From NCBI GenBank assembly GCA_903854455.1, contig CAINWJ010000092.1, forward strand, positions 1 to 7,542: DNA of 7,542 nt, given 5' to 3'. The position numbers and the translations under genes are program-made. Under the pieces are notes generated by a model. That model did not search any database, was not told where the DNA came from, and saw nothing but the letters and a program-made list of their open reading frames with translations. This document shows positions 1-6,099 of this stretch, piece after piece. The stretch comes from Candidatus Peribacteria bacterium (lineage in GTDB: Bacteria > Patescibacteriota > Gracilibacteria > Peribacterales > Peribacteraceae). Every line of letters starts with the position of its first letter. Position 1 is the stretch's first letter.

Positions 1-2184
1 AAGGGACAACATCCGGAATATCAGAAGGAGCAATCCGAAAAAATTCAGAAAGAATGCCATGCCGAGAAACCATCGTTCAGAGCGCATCCAGACAATGTGG
101 CTGCTGAGAAGCTTCAGCAGGTAGCCGGTTGCGAGAAAAATGGGGACCAGAGGCAATGCCTGGAGGAAGAACTGAGGAAAGAAGCCGAATGAAACCAGCC
201 ACGACTGATACCAGGGAAACAGAATCAGATCGGCGATCGTCACAAGGAAGGCAAGCAATACACCTGCTACCAGACCTGCCTTCAGGAGAAGTGGCAATGT
301 CGCCTGAACCGAAGATGTCCACTCTTCGCGCTCAAGCATATCCAGAAAATCCGCCAGACGAATTCGGTCTGACGCGCTGCCGGAAAGCAAGATAATGGGA
401 TTGCCACGGTGCATGTGGACTGTCAGAGAATGCACGGTAATGTTATGCAAGCGAAGGAGGCTATGGAGAGATGCCAACACATCGCTCTGGGAAATGGGCA
501 TGCAAACGATGCGAAGACGAAACCTGTGTTCCAGCAGAGGCAAGCCCTTGAGCTGGAGACGCGGACGCTCCGGAAACAAGGAGAAAAACACGTCCCGTGC
601 TCGCAGCGTCCCGTCACCCACCATCGCCAACACCTCATCGAATCCCTCACGCTGAAAATGCAGCGCAGTCGCGGCACACTGTGCACGCGTCAACGCCTGC
701 ACCGAACCCTTACCGAAGTGGGACAATTCACGCTCCAGCAACCGCGAACCAAGCATAATTTTTTCAGACCGTCTGACCTGCTTTAAGACATCAACGATGC
801 GGAAACGTGCGTGTTGGGTAGAGACCATCGAGAGCCATCCTGCGGTGAGAGTCTGCACGGGACCGAACGTGCAACGGACATCGTCATCTTCTCGTAGGGT
901 ATGCGAGAGAGTAACCGGACGATCATTGACGGTAATATCAGTCACGCAGTGTGCCCGGGCATCGTACAGAGCGTATGCGGCATCCAGTACCGTTGCCCCT
1001 GCAGGCAGAGACACCCTCTTACCGTCAACGATGACCGGTAATGATTCCTGGAGAATATCGGAGGCAAGTGCCTCCCAGAACGCGCTGCTAGACTCACGTG
1101 TCCTAAGATCCAGCTCCTCCGACCGCCTGAGCCACCCGAAGCTCGGTGCCAGTGTCGGCCCTGCACTGAAGAGCGATGTGGCTACTCCGTTACGGGACTG
1201 TTCGTACATCTCAGGCGTACGGATACGCACCTCCACCGTACCGCTGTCGGGAAGAGCAACGAATGTGTGGATCCCACGGTATCCGGCATCCGTGGGAGAT
1301 GCGATGTAATCCCTGAACTGACCGCTGATGGGACGGTAGCGGGTATGCAGGGTCTTCAGCATGTGATAGCAATCCTCTTCCGAGTGAACGATGATGACCA
1401 CCGTGAAAGCATCGCGGAGGAGAGGGGCACCATCCTGCTTCTTCGCACGTTCGTAGAAGAGGAACAGGTTCCTAGGCTGGAGGAAGACAAGCTCGATGGC
1501 ATCTTTCCCTCTGCCGCCCGAGAGGAAATGCTCCATAGCGGTAACAGCCGGTACGGCATCCGCACACATGCGATCCCTGAGATCCCGGATGACGATGCCA
1601 TCATCGAATGCGTAGGGAACTGCCGCCTCAGCGAACGCCCGACGCACATCTCGCATCCCCAGATGGTAAGCGATGCGGTAGTACACGGTAAGTGTTTCCT
1701 GCGCGAACCGGCGACGACGCTCAGGCGGCAGCACATCGATGGTCAGAACGTTGTGGAGACGATCCGCAAGCTTGATGAGGATGCTGCGAACATCCAGACG
1801 CATGACTTCGAAGAGCTTGCGCAGCGTCTCAATTTTTCGATCCAACGGAAGATCGGGGCTCAGATCAGCAGTCGTGAACTTGGTGACACCCTCCACGAGC
1901 AAGGCAACATGCCGACCGAACTCCTGCAGAATTGCCGGTTTCTCTATCTTCGTATCCTCCAGCACATCATGGAGCAGTGCGGCGATGATGGTGTCACGAT
2001 CGGCTCCCCACTGTCCCAGGATGCGGGCAACAGCCAGAGGATGGAGAATGTACGGCGTTCCGTCCTCACGCAATTCGGCGCCATGCGCCTTGGACGCGAA
2101 CTCAAATGCACGCCGAACATCCGCTCGCTCTCCGGAGGAGAGGTGCTTCAAGTGCGCCTCGAGTGTTGTGAAGGACGCATCCAT
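1..2184 (-). CDS. rsh: RelA/SpoT-family (p)ppGpp hydrolase/synthetase with C-terminal membrane segments, 3' end outside window
   Basis: I translated this frame codon by codon: 728 codons, no stop, still open at base 1. Residues 9-190 form an HD hydrolase domain with the metal and catalytic residues present (H48 in ILHPLAVA, H72-D73 and E76-D77 in LLHDVLEDT, VEGVTK at 97-102, D141 in IKLADRLHN). Residues 229-345 match the synthetase domain (D258, Y302 and H306 in AGYRGIHT, E318 in VEVRIRT). A TGS domain follows at 382-441, then a helical region to about 540 and an ACT-like fold at 553-625. There is no room for the usual Cys/zinc-finger domain between the last two. Hydrophobic segments at about 632-656, 669-693 and 706-728 look membrane-spanning. 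The family makes and degrades the stringent-response alarmone (p)ppGpp. Membrane anchoring is inferred. An in-frame ATG at 2223 would add 13 residues; I prefer 2184 because family similarity starts just after it and a TATACT box lies between the two. Confidence 0.93.
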   Translation of the reverse strand, partial: MDASFTTLEAHLKHLSSGERADVRRAFEFASKAHGAELREDGTPYILHPLAVARILGQWGADRDTIIAALLHDVLEDTKIEKPAILQEFGRHVALLVEGVTKFTTADLSPDLPLDRKIETLRKLFEVMRLDVRSILIKLADRLHNVLTIDVLPPERRRRFAQETLTVYYRIAYHLGMRDVRRAFAEAAVPYAFDDGIVIRDLRDRMCADAVPAVTAMEHFLSGGRGKDAIELVFLQPRNLFLFYERAKKQDGAPLLRDAFTVVIIVHSEEDCYHMLKTLHTRYRPISGQFRDYIASPTDAGYRGIHTFVALPDSGTVEVRIRTPEMYEQSRNGVATSLFSAGPTLAPSFGWLRRSEELDLRTRESSSAFWEALASDILQESLPVIVDGKRVSLPAGATVLDAAYALYDARAHCVTDITVNDRPVTLSHTLREDDDVRCTFGPVQTLTAGWLSMVSTQHARFRIVDVLKQVRRSEKIMLGSRLLERELSHFGKGSVQALTRAQCAATALHFQREGFDEVLAMVGDGTLRARDVFFSLFPERPRLQLKGLPLLEHRFRLRIVCMPISQSDVLASLHSLLRLHNITVHSLTVHMHRGNPIILLSGSASDRIRLADFLDMLEREEWTSSVQATLPLLLKAGLVAGVLLAFLVTIADLILFPWYQSWLVSFGFFPQFFLQALPLVPIFLATGYLLKLLSSHIVWMRSERWFLGMAFFLNFFGLLLLIFRMLSL

Positions 2185-2194
2185 GATGGATGCA

Positions 2195-2200
2195 AGTATA
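2195..2200 (-). promoter_or_regulatory. Possible -10 box for the RelA/SpoT gene
   Basis: On the minus strand TATACT (5 of 6 to the TATAAT consensus) ends 10 bases before the ATG at 2184. A start of transcription about 6-7 bases downstream would give an almost leaderless mRNA. The region 17 bases further upstream (ATGGTT) is a poor -35 match, so this rests on one hexamer and is speculative. If real, it excludes the upstream ATG at 2223. Confidence 0.3.
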
Positions 2201-2426
2201 GACCCCCGGAATCGATGAACCATACCATCCCAAGGACAGAATCAACTCCGATTGGAATATCCGCATCCAGCAAAGAGAAAATCTGTTCCGTGGCATGAAA
2301 GAACAGTAAAATAAGCGTGACCACTACTTCCCCCCGCAGGCCACGTCGTTCGTGAACGACGGTGGCAGGGGGAGAGACCGAGTGAGGGGGACGTGCGCGG
2401 AGGGAGAAAACATGAATTTCCGAAAC
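2201..2426. other. Spacer between the small-gene terminator and the RelA/SpoT gene, no coding evidence
   Basis: This stretch holds the hairpin at 2331-2372 and, on the plus strand, a G-rich purine run from 2368 to 2406 (ggggg, ggggg and ggaggga blocks). Reading frames across it have no recognisable protein signal. The minus-strand frame open from 2484 to 2242 runs straight through the terminator stem and looks like chance. The promoter of the RelA/SpoT gene should lie at its low-coordinate end, but I see no convincing -35/-10 pair. Confidence 0.5.
2331..2372. repeat. Long imperfect palindrome (hairpin) upstream of the RelA/SpoT gene
   Basis: On the plus strand five Cs (2331-2335) can pair with five Gs (2368-2372). 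Inside them ccac (2341-2344) pairs with gtgg (2362-2365), and gtcgtt (2345-2350) pairs with aacgac (2355-2360) around a four-base cgtg loop, with small bulges. No T-run follows directly on either strand, so it is not a standard intrinsic terminator. It could be a leader structure of the RelA/SpoT mRNA, a protein-binding dyad or a copy of an interspersed repeat; the sequence does not decide between these. Confidence 0.5.
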
Positions 2427-2429
2427 AAT

Positions 2430-2453
2430 AAAAAAAGGGTCGGAGACCGACCC
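2430..2453 (-). terminator. Strong intrinsic terminator
   Basis: On the minus strand a perfect 7-bp GC-rich stem (GGGTCGG, loop TCT, CCGACCC; 2453-2437) is followed directly by seven Ts (2436-2430). On the plus strand the stem is followed by ctctctat, so it works in one direction only. It lies 18 bases after the stop codon of the small Cys-rich ORF and closes the short transcript starting near 2537. It also insulates the downstream RelA/SpoT gene from read-through. Confidence 0.9.
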
Positions 2454-2470
2454 TCTCTATGGCAAGCTGC

Positions 2471-2512
2471 TTATTTCTTATCACCGCAGCCTCCGCAACA
2501 ACCGCCTGACAT
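2471..2512 (-). CDS. Candidate 13-residue Cys-rich microprotein under CIRCE control
   Basis: ATG to TAA encodes MSGGCCGGCGDKK: three cysteines in a CCGGC arrangement within a glycine-rich stretch, then a charged DKK tail. It belongs to no family I recognise. Coding status is supported by context only: promoter-like hexamers and a CIRCE operator lie 32-75 bases upstream and a strong terminator begins 18 bases after the stop, so this ORF is the only coding content of a self-contained unit of about 110 bases. Clustered cysteines suggest metal binding or thiol chemistry, which is inference. Against it, no Shine-Dalgarno sequence precedes the ATG (the leader is CTCCCTCATTTT), though the neighbouring genes lack one too. 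The transcript could instead be a small non-coding RNA in which this ORF is accidental. Confidence 0.5.
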   Translation of the reverse strand: MSGGCCGGCGDKK

Positions 2513-2543
2513 AAAATGAGGGAGAAAGAATAAATGGAAACGA

Positions 2544-2573
2544 ATGATAGCAGAAGAAATCTGGCACTCGCAA
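2544..2573 (-). promoter_or_regulatory. Probable promoter of the small heat-shock-type transcript
   Basis: On the minus strand TTGCGA (2573-2568, 4 of 6 to TTGACA) and TATCAT (2549-2544, 5 of 6 to TATAAT) are separated by 18 bases. The -35 element lies within the CIRCE palindrome, so bound HrcA would block RNA polymerase. Transcription would begin near 2537, about 25 bases before the ATG of the small ORF. Confidence 0.55.
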
Positions 2574-2587
2574 GGGGTGAGTGCTAA
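2561..2587. promoter_or_regulatory. CIRCE operator (HrcA binding site)
   Basis: On the minus strand the sequence reads TTAGCACTC, nine bases, then GAGTGCCAG. The consensus is TTAGCACTC-N9-GAGTGCTAA, so the first half matches 9 of 9, the second 7 of 9, and the spacer is exactly 9. CIRCE is bound by the HrcA repressor and normally controls groESL or dnaK operons. Here no chaperone gene is adjacent: the gene on one side (pyrK) ends toward it, and on the other side lies the small Cys-rich ORF. The overlap with a minus-strand promoter indicates which unit it controls. Confidence 0.85.
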
Positions 2588-2714
2588 ATTGGCTGGACAA
2601 ACCTACAATTTTTTCTGATGACCGCAGCCGGGACGCCGCGTCCCGGAAAATGGCATATGGAAGAGCACTACAAGCCTCATTGTTGCTTGCTCACGCAAAG
2701 AATTGCGCACTCAA
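2588..2714. other. Spacer between pyrK and the CIRCE element
   Basis: This spacer contains the palindromic repeat at 2622-2646 and a small hairpin, cgcaa (2694-2698) with ttgcg (2703-2707). I see no clear T-tailed terminator for the pyrK transcript on the minus strand. A 22-codon plus-strand frame starting at 2650 has no supporting signal and overlaps the 3' end of pyrK. Confidence 0.4.
2622..2646. repeat. Interspersed palindromic repeat, copy 1
   Basis: The 25-base unit is ccgcag followed by a perfect 8-bp stem, ccgggacg, loop ccg, cgtcccgg. It is identical over all 25 bases to the unit at 4606-4630. Agreement extends left: both copies are preceded by tgat plus two variable bases. It follows pyrK. 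No T-run follows the stem on either strand, so it resembles a REP-type intergenic palindrome more than a terminator. Confidence 0.75.
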
Positions 2715-3548
2715 CTAACAATGATGTTTCCTCCCCAGCCCATCCCTATGACACTTCCCGAACTCACTGATCTTCCGGCAAGTCTCATTCTTCACCACCG
2801 GTCCATCGACGCACAACCGGATCCCCAGCGGATCCACAACGCAATTCCCGCATAATCCATAGCCGCATTTCATGTACCGCTCGAGTGACAGCTGTGAAGG
2901 AATTTTCTTGGCGAAAGAAAGATTGGATACCGAGACGAGCATCCGTTCGGGTCCACAGGCGAATATCTGGTCGACGAACGGCGTCGACTTGGAATGCTTC
3001 CGATCAGTCAGAACCTTCTCAAGCAGCTGAACATTGAATCCCTTGAATCCTTCCGAGCCATCATCGGTTGCGATGTGAAGCGTGGTCCTCGGTAACTTCT
3101 TGAATTCCTTCAGATAGAGAAGATGTTCCTTGCTTCGGGCACCGATAAAAACTTCCAAACTGCAACCCTCCGCGGTTGCGTTCGCCGCCGCGAAAAACAT
3201 CGGCGCAGCACCATATCCACCGGCAACCAGCGCCAATCGCTGCTTCGGCTTCCATTCATAATGCGTACCGAACGGACCCCGCAGTCCCACTAAATCCCCT
3301 TTCTTGAGCTGTGCCAACGTCTTCGTCGTCTCTCCGACTGCGAAGAACGTGATCTGCAGCTTCTTGCCGTCGTCCAAGGCAACACTCATCGGAATCTCTT
3401 CGACGCCCGGCACCCACACCATGATGAACTGTCCTGGGCGAGCTCCAAGCGATACCGGAAACGTCATCGTCGTGACAAATTCGGTCTCCTTCTTCACAGA
3501 AGTGATTCGATATGTCTTGGGGAGCCGCGTTTGAAGTGGAATGATCAT
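2715..3548 (-). CDS. pyrK: Dihydroorotate dehydrogenase electron-transfer subunit (PyrK)
   Basis: A 277-residue FAD/[2Fe-2S] protein of the ferredoxin-reductase fold, a little longer than the usual ~250-265. In class 1B enzymes it passes electrons from dihydroorotate, via PyrD FMN, its own FAD and an iron-sulphur cluster, to NAD+ in the cytosol. Visible features: an FAD-binding stretch with IPMSVA at 52-57 (in place of bacterial RPxS, as in archaeal-type PyrK), GPFG at 91-94, the nucleotide-binding GGYGAAP at 110-116, ACGP at 197-200, and cluster ligands C228, C233, C236 and C246 (CX4CX2CX9C) followed by VDGPV. The tail EFGK..RD..GR is typical of this subgroup; C257, C266 and C277 are extra cysteines. 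It starts 10 bases after the pyrD stop and is surely co-transcribed. No Shine-Dalgarno sequence precedes the ATG. Confidence 0.95.
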   Translation of the reverse strand: MIIPLQTRLPKTYRITSVKKETEFVTTMTFPVSLGARPGQFIMVWVPGVEEIPMSVALDDGKKLQITFFAVGETTKTLAQLKKGDLVGLRGPFGTHYEWKPKQRLALVAGGYGAAPMFFAAANATAEGCSLEVFIGARSKEHLLYLKEFKKLPRTTLHIATDDGSEGFKGFNVQLLEKVLTDRKHSKSTPFVDQIFACGPERMLVSVSNLSFAKKIPSQLSLERYMKCGYGLCGNCVVDPLGIRLCVDGPVVKNETCRKISEFGKCHRDGLGRKHHC

Positions 3549-3558
3549 AGAATGAATG

Positions 3559-4542
3559 CTAACCGCTACTTGCTAACCGCCCTGTCCTCCGAAGCTTTAG
3601 CGAAGGAGGATAACCGCTCGCCCGGTGCATGCCACCAATTAATTCATGCAAAGATTTGATGCCTTCTTCTTTGCACCATTTGGTCATTTCATCACACACC
3701 AACTTGAATATCTTCTCTCCGCGGTAGGCGATTCCTGTACCGATGCCGATCAATGAAGCGCCTGCGAGCAGCATCTCAATCGCGTCCTCGCCAGTCATCA
3801 CACCACCAGTGCCGATGATCGGTTTCGATCCTCCTGTCGCCTTGTACACGTCAGCGATGCATTTCACCGCGATTGGCTTGATGGCAGGACCGGACAATCC
3901 ACCCACCTTGTTCGTCAGAATCGGCATGCGGCTTCGTAAATCAATCGCCATGCCCGGACCGACGGTATTGATCACTGTGAATCCATCGGCTCCCGCATCT
4001 GCGCAGGCGAGTGCGATCCTGCCAATGTTCTCGACATTCGGTGACAGCTTGATGAACACCGGAATCTTGGCGCTGACCGCTTTGACTGCCTTGGTAACCG
4101 CTGCCGCATCCGGTGCACTGCAGGCGAACGGTCGGCCGAACTCATCCTCCACGTTGGGGCAGCTGATGTTCACTTCCAGGAAATCCGGCTGGAGCTTGGA
4201 AATCTCCGAAGCGATCAATCCGTAATGATCGACAGTGTCTGCGATAATGTTACCGATCAGCGGCACGGGCTTGTCTTTGTTGTATTCACCAATCTCGTCC
4301 CGCGCCTTCTCGATGCCCGCATCCGGCACACCGACGGCGTTCAATGTCCAGTGCTCTGTTGAGATGACCACCGGATTGGCATGCCCCTTGTGCTCCTGGA
4401 GCCAGAGAGACTTCGTCGTCACGGCACCTGCACCGCACGCAGCAACTCGCCTCCAGCTGGCAGCGGTGATGCCCCAGATGCCAGACGCAAGGACGGTGGG
4501 GTTTTGGAAGTGGACTCCGAGGATCGTCTGGGAGAGGTTCAT
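3559..4542 (-). CDS. pyrD: Dihydroorotate dehydrogenase, class 1B catalytic subunit (PyrD)
   Basis: A 327-residue FMN-dependent TIM-barrel enzyme that oxidises dihydroorotate to orotate, the fourth step of UMP synthesis. Visible residues: TTKS at 42-45, the substrate loop LNAVGVPDAG at 67-76, the catalytic cysteine C128 in NISCPN (a cysteine, as in class 1, not the serine of class 2), IKLSPN at 164-169, INTVGPGMAID at 191-201, GGLSGPAIKP at 214-223 and the FMN phosphate loop GTGGV at 244-248. With pyrK directly downstream this is the NAD-linked type. The family normally ends near residue 308; the last ~19 residues (from SGYPPSLKLRRTGR on) are an odd basic tail encoded by a palindromic, repeat-like sequence. 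A GATACT hexamer lies 10 bases before the ATG and no Shine-Dalgarno sequence is seen. Confidence 0.96.
   Translation of the reverse strand: MNLSQTILGVHFQNPTVLASGIWGITAASWRRVAACGAGAVTTKSLWLQEHKGHANPVVISTEHWTLNAVGVPDAGIEKARDEIGEYNKDKPVPLIGNIIADTVDHYGLIASEISKLQPDFLEVNISCPNVEDEFGRPFACSAPDAAAVTKAVKAVSAKIPVFIKLSPNVENIGRIALACADAGADGFTVINTVGPGMAIDLRSRMPILTNKVGGLSGPAIKPIAVKCIADVYKATGGSKPIIGTGGVMTGEDAIEMLLAGASLIGIGTGIAYRGEKIFKLVCDEMTKWCKEEGIKSLHELIGGMHRASGYPPSLKLRRTGRLASSG
3585..3610. repeat. Palindromic element inside the 3' end of pyrD
   Basis: On the plus strand tcctcc (3585-3590) pairs with ggagga (3605-3610) and gct (3594-3596) with agc (3599-3601), leaving a symmetric gaa/gaa internal loop. The flanks carry taaccgc three times (3560-3566, 3574-3580, 3611-3617). 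It encodes most of the abnormal PyrD tail (YPPSLKLRRTG). From memory, similar dyads giving KLRRTG-like tails recur in Candidate Phyla Radiation genomes; I could not check this. Confidence 0.5.
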
Positions 4543-4605
4543 CGGGGGATAGAGTATCAGAATAAGAGAAGAAGAGAATAAGAGTGCCCCAAACTCCCTT
4601 GATTT

Positions 4606-4630
4606 CCGCAGCCGGGACGCCGCGTCCCGG
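4606..4630. repeat. Interspersed palindromic repeat, copy 2
   Basis: Identical over 25 bases to the unit at 2622-2646, with the perfect stem ccgggacg / cgtcccgg around a ccg loop. It sits in the 116-base spacer between fumC and pyrD. On the minus strand the stem is followed by CTGCGGAAATC and then pyrimidine-rich DNA without a T-run, so termination between fumC and pyrD is not clearly indicated. It might modulate read-through or protect the fumC mRNA end. Confidence 0.75.
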
Positions 4631-4658
4631 CGTCATCGGAAACCCGATAAACTCACCC

Positions 4659-6080
4659 TCACGGATGTGTCATCTGTCTGGCATCCAGTGCCCTCTTCAG
4701 CTGTTCGATCGGCAATACCTTCTGTTCAACGCACAATTCCCGAATCGTCTTCCCGCTCGCCATCGCCTCCTTCGCGAGCGCCGCGGATTTCTCGTAACCG
4801 AGCAATGGAACAAGCGCAGTGACAAGCGACAAACTCTTTTCGATCCCCGCTTCGCACTCCTTCGGATTTGCCTGCATATCCACCACACATAAATCAGTGA
4901 ATGCCCGGGTCACGCTGACGAGGAGATCAATGCTCTCAAGCATCGTCACCGCCATAACCGGCATCATCACATGTAATTGAAATTGACCGCCGGTCGCGCC
5001 CGCGAAGGTTATCGTGTGGTCGTTACCGATAACACGCGCCGCTACCTGCATCATGCTCTCACTCATCACGGGATTGACCTTGCCCGGCATGATGGAACTC
5101 CCCGGCTGCTTGTCCGGAAGACTCACCTCATGGAAACCGCAGCGCGGACCCGAGCCGAGCCAGCGGATATTATTGGCGACCGTGAATAATGAAACGGCAA
5201 TCGATTTCAATCCTCCGTGACTGGAGACCAATGCATCACGTTGCGCCGATGCTTCGAAGTGATCCCTGGCTTCCGTAAATTCTAATCCCGTTTCCTTGGC
5301 GAGAATCGTGCAAACATTGGAAGCGAATTTGGGATGCGTGTTGATCCCCGTCCCGACGGCAGTTCCTCCGATCGGCAATTCGAGCAATGCGTCGCGTGCA
5401 GCTTCAGCACGTTCAATCGACAGACGGATCTGTCGAGCGAAGCCTCCGAATTCCTGACCGAGCGTGAGCGGCGTCGCATCCGCCAGGTGCGTCCGTCCGA
5501 TCTTCAGAATCTCGCTCCACTCCTTGGCTTTCGATTCCAACGTCGTGGCAAGTGTCTGCAATGCAGGAATCAATTCCCGATGAATCGCCTGGCTCGCGGC
5601 AACGTGGATCACCGTCGGGAAGACGTCATTCGTGCTCTGTCCCAGGTTCACGTGATCGTTCGGGTGAATCGCCTTCTTGGCCAAAAAACGATTACCACCG
5701 ACCAGTTCGATCGCACGATTGGAAATGACTTCGTTCACGTTCATATTGGTCGACGTACCCGATCCGGTCTGGTAGATATCCACCGGAAACTGATCTGCTA
5801 ATTTCCCATCAGCAACTTCCCGCGCCGCAACAATCAGCGCATCGATCTGCTCAACGGAAAGCGGAGATTTGATGCCTGACTCAAACCGCTTCAGTTCACG
5901 ATTTGCCTTCGCCGCCGCCCACTTCACCAAACCAAATGTGCGGATGAACTTCGGCGGAAATCCCTTCCCGGAAATGGGGAAATTATCGACGCCTCGCTGG
6001 GTCTGGGCGCCATAGTAAGCGTCTTTCGGAACGGAAACGTCGCCGAGAGAGTCATGTTCGGTACGTGTCGGATTGATCAT
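4659..6080 (-). CDS. fumC: Class II fumarate hydratase (fumarase C)
   Basis: A 473-residue cytosolic enzyme, full length for the family, interconverting fumarate and L-malate without an iron-sulphur cluster. Superfamily signatures are all visible: GSGTSTNMN at 106-114, HPNDHVN at 139-145 (malate-binding B-site region), GRTHLADATP at 195-204 with the active-site His, and GSSIMPGKVNP at 327-337 with the catalytic serine loop. The full HPNDHVN and length favour fumarase over aspartase or argininosuccinate lyase; aspartase is the nearest alternative. The gene begins 19 bases after yhhQ and is followed by the palindromic spacer and pyrD. TATTAT (6092-6087) lies 6 bases before the ATG, which would fit a leaderless internal promoter, but no -35 is evident. 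There is no Shine-Dalgarno sequence. Confidence 0.96.
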   Translation of the reverse strand: MINPTRTEHDSLGDVSVPKDAYYGAQTQRGVDNFPISGKGFPPKFIRTFGLVKWAAAKANRELKRFESGIKSPLSVEQIDALIVAAREVADGKLADQFPVDIYQTGSGTSTNMNVNEVISNRAIELVGGNRFLAKKAIHPNDHVNLGQSTNDVFPTVIHVAASQAIHRELIPALQTLATTLESKAKEWSEILKIGRTHLADATPLTLGQEFGGFARQIRLSIERAEAARDALLELPIGGTAVGTGINTHPKFASNVCTILAKETGLEFTEARDHFEASAQRDALVSSHGGLKSIAVSLFTVANNIRWLGSGPRCGFHEVSLPDKQPGSSIMPGKVNPVMSESMMQVAARVIGNDHTITFAGATGGQFQLHVMMPVMAVTMLESIDLLVSVTRAFTDLCVVDMQANPKECEAGIEKSLSLVTALVPLLGYEKSAALAKEAMASGKTIRELCVEQKVLPIEQLKRALDARQMTHP

Positions 6081-6099
6081 GGGAAGATAATAGCAAAGT

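Noticed and set aside
1267..2298. Plus-strand open frame of 343 codons, and similar plus-strand frames at 797-1309 and 1739-2218
   Set aside because: They are antisense shadows of the RelA/SpoT gene, whose minus-strand frame is continuous for 728 codons with recognisable catalytic motifs. The plus-strand translations show no family signal.
2368..2406. G-rich plus-strand run as a possible G-quadruplex
   Set aside because: There are only two runs of five Gs with a weak third and an uneven arrangement; four regular G-tracts are not present.
2242..2484. Minus-strand open frame of 80 codons between the small ORF and the RelA/SpoT gene
   Set aside because: It runs through the terminator stem and the long hairpin, overlaps the small Cys-rich ORF in another frame, and has no recognisable protein features.
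2628..2646. Palindrome after pyrK as an intrinsic terminator
   Set aside because: No T-run follows the stem on either strand, and an identical copy sits inside the pyr run at 4612-4630. Repeat status explains it better.
2650..2718. Plus-strand 22-codon ORF downstream of the CIRCE element in the other direction
   Set aside because: It has no ribosome-binding signal, no convincing plus-strand promoter and no terminator, and it overlaps the 3' end of pyrK. The minus-strand unit fits the CIRCE far better.
4286..4636. Minus-strand frame of 116 codons overlapping the pyrD start
   Set aside because: It reads pyrD in another frame and crosses the palindromic spacer. The PyrD frame has all the family motifs.
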